This document shows positions 1 through 4,928 of a stretch of DNA of 5,824 nucleotides, in pieces (positions within the stretch are counted from its first letter, which is position 1; every line of letters begins with the position of its first letter). Source of the stretch: Propionibacteriaceae bacterium. GTDB lineage: Bacteria; Actinomycetota; Actinomycetes; Propionibacteriales; Propionibacteriaceae. Made by a program: the position numbers and the translations under genes. The notes under the pieces were generated by a model. It was not told the DNA's origin and did not search any database. It saw only the letters and a list, made by a program, of their open reading frames with translations. The stretch covers positions 1 to 5,824 of the forward strand of contig WRGV01000020.1 in NCBI GenBank assembly GCA_009787035.1. The letters are read 5' to 3'.

Positions 1-635
1 TGGCCGCGGCGCACGCTCGCGTCGCGCAGGTAGCCCAGCAGCAGGGTCGAGTTGCGGGAGTCGAGGGCGCCCGTCGGCTCGTCCGCGAAGATCGCCGCGG
101 GCTGGGTCATTAGGGCGCGGGCGACCGCGACGCGCTGCTGCTCGCCGCCGGACAGCTGGCTGGGCAGGTGGTCGAGCCGACCCTTCAGGCCCAATGACCC
201 GGTGACTTCGTCAAACAGCTGTTGGTCGGGCTTGCGTCCGGCCAGCTGCAGCGGCAGGACGATGTTCTGCCGCGCCGTGTGCGTGGGCAGCAGGTTGAAC
301 GACTGGAAGATGAAGCCGACCTGGTCGCGGCGCAGCCGGGTCAGGTGCGCGTCGTCCAGGGTCTCCAGGCCGACCCCGCCGAGCTCGATGTGGCCGCTGG
401 TGGGCTTGTCCAGCCCGGCCAGGCAGTGCATCAGCGTCGACTTGCCCGACCCGGACGGGCCCATGATCGCCGTGAACGACCCCTTCATGAAGTCGGCCGT
501 GACGCCGTCCAATGCCCGCACCGCCGTGTCGCCGGCGCCGTAGACCTTCACCAGATCCACCGCGGCGGCGGCGTACTCGGCCGCCCGCGCGGCGCGCGCT
601 GGAGGCGTCGTTGCGGCGGCATAGTCAGCATCCAT
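1..635 (-). CDS. ABC transporter ATP-binding protein, MacB/LolD/FtsE type (3' end outside window)
   Basis: This is the cytoplasmic ATPase subunit of an ABC transporter. The visible 211 residues hold the core motifs in order: Walker [10 protein letters not shown] (59-67), Q-loop FQSFNLLP (110-117), signature LSGGEQQR (161-168), and Walker B AIFADEP (181-187, Asp185/Glu186) followed by the D-loop ALD (190-192). The NLLP segment after the Q-loop and the TGALDS stretch are typical of the MacB/LolD family, which exports peptides, antibiotics or lipoproteins or acts in envelope processes. The H-loop and C-terminus lie beyond the left edge; family members are usually about 225-260 residues. An alanine-rich tail of about 25 residues precedes the domain. 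I chose the ATG at 635 because TAGGGT stands 7 bases upstream, as for a leaderless mRNA; the GGAGGT further up is 19 bases away, too far to act as a ribosome site. The permease partner is presumably downstream, off the window. Family assignment is firm; substrate is unknown. Confidence 0.93.
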   Translation of the reverse strand, partial: MDADYAAATTPPARAARAAEYAAAAVDLVKVYGAGDTAVRALDGVTADFMKGSFTAIMGPSGSGKSTLMHCLAGLDKPTSGHIELGGVGLETLDDAHLTRLRRDQVGFIFQSFNLLPTHTARQNIVLPLQLAGRKPDQQLFDEVTGSLGLKGRLDHLPSQLSGGEQQRVAVARALMTQPAAIFADEPTGALDSRNSTLLLGYLRDASVRRG

Positions 636-642
636 GGCACAA

Positions 643-648
643 ACCCTA
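643..648 (-). promoter_or_regulatory. -10 box for leaderless ABC ATPase transcript
   Basis: TAGGGT on the minus strand ends 7 bases before the ATG at 635, which would put the transcription start at or next to the start codon. No convincing -35 is visible. The spacing matches that seen for three other genes in the window, which raises confidence. It suggests this gene can be transcribed separately from the nucleotidyltransferase gene 62 bp upstream on the same strand. Confidence 0.55.
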
Positions 649-697
649 CCAACCACCTCCGACGCCGACGGGGGCGCGGCTTGCCCTGCGGCCGTCC

Positions 698-1555
698 CTA
701 ATCGGACACGCCGAGCGCGTGGCGGAAGGCGGCGCTGAGCTCGTCCCAGCTCGGGCCGGCGGCGATCGTGTCGGGGCGGACGCGCGCCTGTTGCACGCCG
801 AATTCGTGGACGATCCAGGCGTCCCATTCGGGGATCGGCTCCGAGCTGAGCGCGCGCGGCGTGCGGGCCTTCATTGCCACGAGTTCTGCAAGGGACGCCT
901 GCATGTCCGGTTCGAGCGTGGCCTGGGCCAGCTCGGCCAGCGGCACCGGCGGCGGCGCCTCGTGCCGGGCGACCCAGCGGCAGGCCAGCAGCAGCCGGAT
1001 GACGAACAGGTAGCGCTTGGGCACCGCGGGGCCCGAGATGGGCCGGGTCGTCCAGTTCTTGATGGCCATGCCGAGGTAGTGGTGGCGCATCGGCCACGGC
1101 TGGTAGCAGCGCAGCAGCAGCGGGCGCAGCTGTTCCCATTCCGGGCTGGTGCGGTAGACCGTCGGCGCCACGAGCCATTCGATGAGCGTCGGGTTCGACA
1201 CGTGCGCCAGGCGCAGCGCCTTGATCAGGTCCCAGCCGGTGATGTCGAAGATCGAGGACGATTCATCGGTGATCGTGTCGCGCACCTTGTCGAGCCGCAG
1301 ATATCCGGGCAGGGGGCGCGCGTAGACGAAGCGCACGTCGTAGTCGCTGTCCGGGCTGGGGAAGCCGCCGGCCCGGCTGCCGGCCTCGACGGCGTAGAGC
1401 ACGCGTATGCCCCAGCGCTGCTCCAGTCCGTCCAGACGCTCGCCGATGATCTGCATCGTGTCGGTGGCCGGGGAGGTCAGCGCGGAAGATGCAACGGTGT
1501 GGGTCGGACCGACGGAGGGCAGCGTCGCGTCAGATGAGCCGTCGGTCACGCTCAT
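698..1555 (-). CDS. YcgL/RlaP-type predicted nucleotidyltransferase (COG3541, PF10127)
   Basis: A 285-residue protein of the DNA polymerase beta-like nucleotidyltransferase superfamily. The active-site signature is VEAGSRAGGFPSPDSDYDVRF (about 56-76): Gly59-Ser60 of the GS motif and Asp71/Asp73 as the metal-binding pair. The downstream block IFDITGWDLIKALRL (102-116) and NPTLIEWL (121-128) are hallmarks of the YcgL/RlaP family; Asp104 may be the third carboxylate. RlaP members have been linked by comparative genomics to RNA repair or RNA end modification beside RNA ligases; biochemical function is largely unknown, and no ligase is seen here. Residues 1-33 are a Ser/Thr/Ala-rich extension with no domain. 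The internal Met34 (codon at 1456) would remove it, but it has neither a Shine-Dalgarno nor a -10 box, whereas the ATG at 1555 has TAGACT 6 bases upstream, so I prefer the longer start. It lies 62 bp upstream of the ABC ATPase and divergent from the proline-rich gene. Confidence 0.88.
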   Translation of the reverse strand: MSVTDGSSDATLPSVGPTHTVASSALTSPATDTMQIIGERLDGLEQRWGIRVLYAVEAGSRAGGFPSPDSDYDVRFVYARPLPGYLRLDKVRDTITDESSSIFDITGWDLIKALRLAHVSNPTLIEWLVAPTVYRTSPEWEQLRPLLLRCYQPWPMRHHYLGMAIKNWTTRPISGPAVPKRYLFVIRLLLACRWVARHEAPPPVPLAELAQATLEPDMQASLAELVAMKARTPRALSSEPIPEWDAWIVHEFGVQQARVRPDTIAAGPSWDELSAAFRHALGVSD

Positions 1556-1561
1556 GGGGTC

Positions 1562-1567
1562 AGTCTA
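1562..1567 (-). promoter_or_regulatory. -10 box for leaderless nucleotidyltransferase transcript
   Basis: TAGACT on the minus strand stands 6 bases upstream of the ATG at 1555, so the mRNA would begin at the start codon. There is no purine-rich ribosome site in the intervening GACCCC. No clear -35 is visible. This site is the main support for choosing the long form of the nucleotidyltransferase. Confidence 0.55.
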
Positions 1568-1616
1568 GCGTGGCGCTTGGGAGCTGTGTCCCAGGTTGGC
1601 CCCATCTTTCGTGATG

Positions 1617-1634
1617 CGATCCGTTTCCGGATCG
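1617..1634. repeat. Perfect 7-bp inverted repeat in the divergent intergenic region
   Basis: CGATCCG and CGGATCG are exact reverse complements separated by TTTC. The site sits 62 bp upstream of the nucleotidyltransferase start and 85 bp upstream of the proline-rich gene start, upstream of the promoters proposed for both. No T-run follows, so an intrinsic terminator is unlikely. It could be a dimeric regulator's operator or a DNA hairpin; the sequence alone does not decide. Confidence 0.5.
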
Positions 1635-1657
1635 TCTCCCTGTTCGGTGAGAATTCT

Positions 1658-1672
1658 GTCCATCGTGTGGAC
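1658..1672. repeat. Inverted repeat GTCCA-N5-TGGAC near the proline-rich gene's promoter
   Basis: GTCCA and TGGAC form a perfect 5-bp inverted repeat with a 5-base gap. It lies 16 bases upstream of the proposed TACATT -10 box, so it covers the -35 position. That placement fits a repressor or activator operator, but a 5-bp half-site can arise by chance in GC-rich DNA. Confidence 0.3.
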
Positions 1673-1688
1673 GCATGCGGTGCTGCGG

Positions 1689-1694
1689 TACATT
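1689..1694 (+). promoter_or_regulatory. Putative -10 box for the proline-rich membrane protein gene
   Basis: TACATT matches the actinobacterial TANNNT -10 pattern. Transcription would begin near 1701, giving a short leader that still includes the ribosome site at 1704-1711. The -35 region is poor: TGTGGA lies at a 17-base spacing and overlaps the inverted repeat at 1658-1672, so an activator or extended contacts may be needed if this is the real promoter. Confidence 0.4.
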
Positions 1695-1703
1695 GAACGC
1701 ATC

Positions 1704-1711
1704 GAGGAAGG
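1704..1711 (+). promoter_or_regulatory. Shine-Dalgarno site that fixes the start of the proline-rich gene
   Basis: GAGGAAGG lies 7 bases before the ATG at 1719, an ideal spacing. The frame is open back to an earlier ATG at 1596, but that start has no ribosome site, would place the putative promoter inside the gene and would add a 41-residue segment unlike the rest of the protein. This site therefore selects 1719. Confidence 0.75.
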
Positions 1712-1718
1712 TCAGTTC

Positions 1719-2300
1719 ATGTCCAACGATTTCGCACAGCCACCAGCCTCACCGGTGCCGGCATCCCCACAGCCGGTCCCGCCGGCGGCCACGCCGCCGA
1801 GCTCGCCCATGGTCCCGCCGCCGCCTCCGTACCAGGCCGCGGGGCAGTACCCGCCCTACGGCGCGACGCCCGCGGGACAACCCCTTCCCCCCATGGCGCA
1901 GCCGGCGAACCTGTGGGGTCAGCAGAACACCGGCCCGATCATGCCGCCGTACGCCGTCCAGCCCGGCGCGTACCCGCCGGGATACGCGGCCCCGCCGGCC
2001 CCCGCTTCGTCCACCCCATCGGAACCGTCCCCGTGGATGCAGCCGACCTATTGGGTGCCGAAGCTGCCGGTCATCGCGATCATCGTGCTCGCCGTGTGCG
2101 TGGTCGGCGGCATCGTGTCGCTGATCTTCAATCTGAGCAACACCGCGGGCTATGTCGATGGCCCAGCGCGAGCGTACGCGGGCCTGTCCAGCCTCATCGG
2201 CGACATCGTCTACGGCATCGCCGCCTGTGCGCTGATCATGGGGTTCGCCCACCTGATCGACGTGGTCACCAAGAAGCACAAGGACGACGCGGACGCGTAG
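1719..2300 (+). CDS. Proline-rich protein with two transmembrane segments, function unknown
   Basis: A 193-residue protein that I do not recognise as a named family. Residues 1 to about 112 are low-complexity, rich in Pro, Ala, Ser, Gly, Gln and Tyr, with recurring PPY/YPP units and Trp at 66, 106 and 112. Two hydrophobic helices follow, about 116-138 (from LPVIAIIVLAV) and about 157-178 (from LSSLIGDIVYG), separated by a short loop with AGYVDGPARAYAG. The tail TKKHKDDADA is charged. There is no signal peptide, and the positive C-terminus suggests both termini are cytoplasmic. Similar layouts, a disordered proline-rich cytoplasmic arm tethered to a small membrane domain, are common among actinobacterial envelope and cell-division-associated proteins, but nothing here ties it to a specific process. 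It runs convergent with alr, 13 bp between stop codons, and divergent from the nucleotidyltransferase gene. The coding region is confident; any role is open. Confidence 0.8.
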   Translation: MSNDFAQPPASPVPASPQPVPPAATPPSSPMVPPPPPYQAAGQYPPYGATPAGQPLPPMAQPANLWGQQNTGPIMPPYAVQPGAYPPGYAAPPAPASSTPSEPSPWMQPTYWVPKLPVIAIIVLAVCVVGGIVSLIFNLSNTAGYVDGPARAYAGLSSLIGDIVYGIAACALIMGFAHLIDVVTKKHKDDADA

Positions 2301-2313
2301 TTTCCCGGCGCGG

Positions 2314-3465
2314 CTACGGCAGATAGATCCGCTGCACGCGCGGGTTGATGGTGCTGGTGACCTCGTAGTGGATGGTCTGGGCGACGCGGGCGAGCTCGAC
2401 CGCGCTGATGCGGGCATCGCCCTGCGCGCCGAGCCACACGACTTCGTCCCCGACCCGTGCGGGTGGGACGTCCGCGTCGGTCACCGGGCCCAGATCGAGC
2501 ATCGTGAGATCCATGCAGACCCGCCCCGCGACCGGGCGGCGGCGTCCGCCGACCAGCATGCAGCCGGTGTTGCTGTTGAGGCGTGAGAAGCCGTCGGCGT
2601 AGCCGACCGGCACGGTGGCGATCCAGGTGTCTGCGGGCGCCGTCCAGGTGCGTCCGTAGCTGACGGTCTGCCCGGCCGGCACGATCCGCAGCGCGACGAC
2701 CTCGCTGACAAGCGACATCACCGGCGCCAACTCGACGGGGACGGACGTGTCGGCGTCCGGCGGGTTGCCGTACAGCATCGAGCCGGGACGCACCATGGTC
2801 AGGCCGTCCAGCGGATGCCGCAGCACGGCGCCGGAGTTGGACGCGTGCACGAGCGGCACGGGCGGCAGGCTGAGGGACGAACGCGCGTCCTGCACCTGCG
2901 CGACGGCGGCGGCGAACCGGGCGAGTTGGGCGCGGGTGAACCCGTCCCCCTCGGCGGTGTCGCTGACCGGCAGGTGCGTGAAGATGCCCTGGTGATCGAG
3001 GTGATGACAAGCGGCGATGCTCCGCGCGAGCCGTGCGGCTTGCTCCGGTTCGCAGCCCAGCCGCCGCATGCCGGTGTCGATGCTGAGGTGCACGTGGACG
3101 GTGACACCGGCCCGCGCGGCCGCGGCTTCGGCGGCCTCGATGGTGATGGTGTCGGTGACCGTGAGCGCCAGGTCGATGGCTACGGCGGCGTCCAACTCTT
3201 CGGGGAAACAGGGCGACAGCTTCAGAATCGGCAGCCGCACGCCCGCGTCCCGCAGCGCCATCGCCTCGGGCACCGTGGCGACGCCGAGCCAGTCGACCAG
3301 ACCCTGTTCCTCCAGGAAACGACTGATCGGGACGGCGCCGTGTCCGTACGCGTTCGCCTTGACGGCCGCCAGCAGCGCGCGGTCGGGCCCGATGATGCGC
3401 CGGGTCTGGGCGACGTTGTGGGCGAGCGCCTCCAGGTCGATCCGGGCGCAGGTCGCATAGAGCAT
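2314..3465 (-). CDS. alr: Alanine racemase (PLP-dependent)
   Basis: Interconverts L- and D-alanine in the cytoplasm, supplying D-Ala for peptidoglycan. The 383-residue length is normal for the family. The N-terminal TIM barrel carries the PLP lysine in AVKANAYGHG (Lys36, with Tyr40). Further family blocks are HLSIDTGMRRLG (126-137), HASNSGAVLR (207-216) and VRPGSMLYG (225-233; Arg226 faces the pyridine nitrogen). The C-terminal beta domain holds the second catalytic base, Tyr270 in VSYGRTW, then RVCMDLTMLDLG (315-326) and TIHYEV (364-369, entrance tyrosine 367). One substitution stands out: Ser128 occupies the position that is a carbamylated lysine (129 in the Geobacillus enzyme) in many alanine racemases. 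The ATG at 3465 has no Shine-Dalgarno site but has TAGGAT 6 bases upstream, indicating a leaderless mRNA. It is divergent from serS across 40 bp and convergent with the proline-rich gene. Confidence 0.97.
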   Translation of the reverse strand: MLYATCARIDLEALAHNVAQTRRIIGPDRALLAAVKANAYGHGAVPISRFLEEQGLVDWLGVATVPEAMALRDAGVRLPILKLSPCFPEELDAAVAIDLALTVTDTITIEAAEAAAARAGVTVHVHLSIDTGMRRLGCEPEQAARLARSIAACHHLDHQGIFTHLPVSDTAEGDGFTRAQLARFAAAVAQVQDARSSLSLPPVPLVHASNSGAVLRHPLDGLTMVRPGSMLYGNPPDADTSVPVELAPVMSLVSEVVALRIVPAGQTVSYGRTWTAPADTWIATVPVGYADGFSRLNSNTGCMLVGGRRRPVAGRVCMDLTMLDLGPVTDADVPPARVGDEVVWLGAQGDARISAVELARVAQTIHYEVTSTINPRVQRIYLP

Positions 3466-3471
3466 GGATCA

Positions 3472-3477
3472 ATCCTA
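3472..3477 (-). promoter_or_regulatory. -10 box for leaderless alr transcript
   Basis: TAGGAT on the minus strand ends 6 bases before the alr ATG at 3465, placing the transcription start at the start codon. No good -35 match is present; the -35 position falls on the serS -10 box, so the two promoters overlap physically. Confidence 0.6.
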
Positions 3478-3492
3478 GGTGGTCGCCTCGCG

Positions 3493-3498
3493 TAGGCT
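3493..3498 (+). promoter_or_regulatory. -10 box for leaderless serS transcript
   Basis: TAGGCT ends 7 bases before the serS ATG at 3506 and there is no ribosome site between them, so transcription should begin at the start codon. The -35 position lies on the alr -10 box. The earlier in-frame ATG at 3479 would put this box inside the gene and add nine residues (MVASRRLIA) absent from normal SerRS N-termini, so it is rejected as the start. Confidence 0.6.
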
Positions 3499-3505
3499 TA
3501 TTGCC

Positions 3506-4783
3506 ATGATTGACCCGAAGCTGTTGCGTACCGATCCGGATCTGCTGCGCCGTTCGCAGGCCAAGCGCGGCGAGTCCGTGGAGCTGGTCGACCAGGCGAT
3601 CGCCGCCGACGAGGAGCGCCGCGCCGCGATCGGCGCGTTCGAGGCGTTGCGCGCACAGCAGAAGGAACAGGGCAAGCTGGTCGCCAAGGCCAAGGGTGAC
3701 GAGAAGGCGGCGCTGCTGGCCGCGACCAAGCAGCTGGCGGTCGACGTCAAGGCCGCGCAGGCCCGTGTGGACGAGGGCGAGGCGGCATTCGACCTGGTCA
3801 TGAAGCAGTTCGGCAATATCGTGATCGAGGGCGTGCAGGCCGGCGGCGAGGACGATCTCTACGTCGTCGAGACCGTCGGCACCCCGCGCGACTTCGAGGC
3901 CGAGGGCTTCGCGCCCCGCGACCACCAGGAGATCGGCGAGCTGCTCGACGGCATCGACATCCCGCGCGGCACGAAGGTCTCGGGCAGCCGGTTCTACTTC
4001 CTCAAGGGCCAGGTGGCCCGCCTGGAGTTCGCGCTGATCCAATACGCCCTCGACAAGGCAACACAGTTCGGCTTCACGCCGATGATCGTGCCGGCGCTGG
4101 TCAAGCCGTCGGCCATGGAGGGCACCGGCTTTCTGGGGCAGGCCGCGCAGGACGTCTACCACCTCGACCTGGATGATCTCTATCTGGTGGGCACCGCCGA
4201 GGTGGCGCTGGCCGCGTACCACAGCGACGAGATTCTGGACGCCGACGCGCTGCCGCTGCGCTACGCGGGCTTCTCGCCGTGCTACCGGCGCGAGGCGGGC
4301 AGCTACGGCAAGGACACCCGCGGCATCTTCCGCGTGCACTGGTTCGACAAGTTCGAGATGTTCGTCTACTGCCGTCCCGAGGACGCCGAGGCCGAGCACG
4401 CCAAGCTGCTGGGCTACGAGAAGGATTTCATCTCGTCGCTGGGCATTCCGTTCGAGGTTTTGGACGTCGCCGCGGGGGATTTGGGCTTGTCGGCCGCGCG
4501 CAAGTACGACTGCTACGGCTGGGTGCCGAGCCAGGGCCGCTACCGCGAGATCACGTCGACGTCCAACTGCTCCGAATTCCAGGCGCGGCGGCTGAACATC
4601 CGCATGCGCGACGCCGACGGCGTGCAGCCGCTGGCCACGCTCAACGGCACGCTGTGCGCGATGGCCCGCATGATCATCGTCATCCTGGAGAACAACCAGC
4701 AGGCGGACGGCTCGGTCGTCGTCCCTGAGGTGCTGCGGGCGTATATGGGCGGTACCGAGCTGCTGACCCCGGTCGCCGTGTAA
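3506..4783 (+). CDS. serS: Seryl-tRNA synthetase
   Basis: Class II aminoacyl-tRNA synthetase that activates serine with ATP and loads it on tRNA-Ser (and tRNA-Sec where present) in the cytoplasm. The 425 residues match the usual bacterial length. [12 protein letters not shown] opens the N-terminal domain, whose charged, Ala/Lys/Glu-rich helices (about 27-100) form the antiparallel coiled-coil arm that contacts the tRNA long variable loop. The catalytic domain shows motif 1 around 172-200, the serine-pocket TAE (230-232), motif 2 with CYRREAG (259-265; Arg261 and Glu263) continuing to [13 protein letters not shown], the block [16 protein letters not shown] (351-366), and motif 3 [12 protein letters not shown] (379-390; Arg388) through ILENNQ. 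All expected key residues are present. The start at 3506 gives a standard N-terminus and sits 7 bases after a TAGGCT -10 box, with no Shine-Dalgarno. It is divergent from alr, and no strong intrinsic terminator follows it. Confidence 0.98.
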   Translation: MIDPKLLRTDPDLLRRSQAKRGESVELVDQAIAADEERRAAIGAFEALRAQQKEQGKLVAKAKGDEKAALLAATKQLAVDVKAAQARVDEGEAAFDLVMKQFGNIVIEGVQAGGEDDLYVVETVGTPRDFEAEGFAPRDHQEIGELLDGIDIPRGTKVSGSRFYFLKGQVARLEFALIQYALDKATQFGFTPMIVPALVKPSAMEGTGFLGQAAQDVYHLDLDDLYLVGTAEVALAAYHSDEILDADALPLRYAGFSPCYRREAGSYGKDTRGIFRVHWFDKFEMFVYCRPEDAEAEHAKLLGYEKDFISSLGIPFEVLDVAAGDLGLSAARKYDCYGWVPSQGRYREITSTSNCSEFQARRLNIRMRDADGVQPLATLNGTLCAMARMIIVILENNQQADGSVVVPEVLRAYMGGTELLTPVAV

Positions 4784-4787
4784 CTGT

Positions 4788-4798
4788 CCACACTGTGG
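4788..4798. repeat. Short palindrome CCACA-C-TGTGG after serS
   Basis: A perfect 5-bp inverted repeat around a single central base, starting 4 bases after the serS stop. The left arm with its flank reads CTGTCCACA, one mismatch from TTGTCCACA, the DnaA box consensus of high-GC actinobacteria. A single near-match far from any recognisable origin is weak evidence. It is too short, and lacks a T-run, for a terminator. Confidence 0.25.
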
Positions 4799-4805
4799 GC
4801 ATACA

Positions 4806-4819
4806 CGGCCTTGTGGCCG
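4806..4819 (+). terminator. Weak candidate hairpin downstream of serS
   Basis: CGGCC and GGCCG pair around a TTGT loop, 22 bases beyond the serS stop. The stem is only 5 bp and no T-run follows, so if it terminates transcription it would be a weak or T-less terminator. No better candidate lies between serS and the next gene. Confidence 0.2.
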
Positions 4820-4827
4820 CGCGGCGC

Positions 4828-4856
4828 TTGACTGTTCGCACAGGGCGTGATACGAC
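4828..4856 (+). promoter_or_regulatory. Putative sigma70-type promoter for the Ig-like surface protein
   Basis: TTGACT (4828-4833) matches five of six bases of the -35 consensus and is followed after 17 bases by TACGAC (4851-4856), a mediocre -10. Transcription would begin near 4863, giving a leader of about 65 bases that keeps the ribosome site at 4917-4922. This is the only promoter in the window with a strong -35 and a leader long enough for translation from the Shine-Dalgarno site. Confidence 0.5.
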
Positions 4857-4916
4857 TGGAGCAATTCAAACAAGCGACTCCGAACGCTTTGACTCCCCGT
4901 CACATTCGGAATACAT

Positions 4917-4922
4917 GGAGGA
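4917..4922 (+). promoter_or_regulatory. Shine-Dalgarno site selecting the GTG start
   Basis: GGAGGA lies 6 bases upstream of the GTG at 4929. It decides the start: the next in-frame ATG, at 4953, has no ribosome site and would remove the basic first residues of the signal peptide. Confidence 0.8.
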
Positions 4923-4928
4923 TTCCCC

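Noticed and set aside
658..663. GGAGGT on the minus strand as the ribosome site of the ABC ATPase
   Set aside because: It lies about 19 bases from the ATG, beyond working range, and no start codon lies at a suitable distance in frame.
52..701. Plus-strand open frames opposite the ABC ATPase
   Set aside because: The minus strand contains every canonical ABC ATPase motif in one continuous frame, so these are shadows.
512..1537. Plus-strand open frame of 341 codons opposite the nucleotidyltransferase gene
   Set aside because: The opposite strand encodes a clear nucleotidyltransferase with conserved motifs; this frame gives an Arg/His-rich shadow translation with no ribosome site.
1596..1718. 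Upstream in-frame ATG extending the proline-rich protein by 41 residues
   Set aside because: There is no ribosome site at 1596, and the extension would cover the proposed promoter, both the 7-bp and 5-bp inverted repeats, and an excellent Shine-Dalgarno site placed for 1719.
2296..2318. CGTAG and CTACG inverted repeat between the convergent genes as a bidirectional terminator
   Set aside because: The 5-bp arms consist largely of the two opposing TAG stop codons, the loop is 13 bases, and there is no T-run on either strand.
4785..4793. CTGTCCACA as a DnaA box marking a replication origin
   Set aside because: It is one near-match only, with no cluster of boxes, no AT-rich unwinding stretch and no dnaA or dnaN nearby.
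4889..4917. TTGACT-17-TACATG as the promoter of the Ig-like gene
   Set aside because: Transcription would begin around 4924, after the GGAGGA ribosome site, leaving a GTG start with almost no leader. The upstream TTGACT at 4828 fits better.
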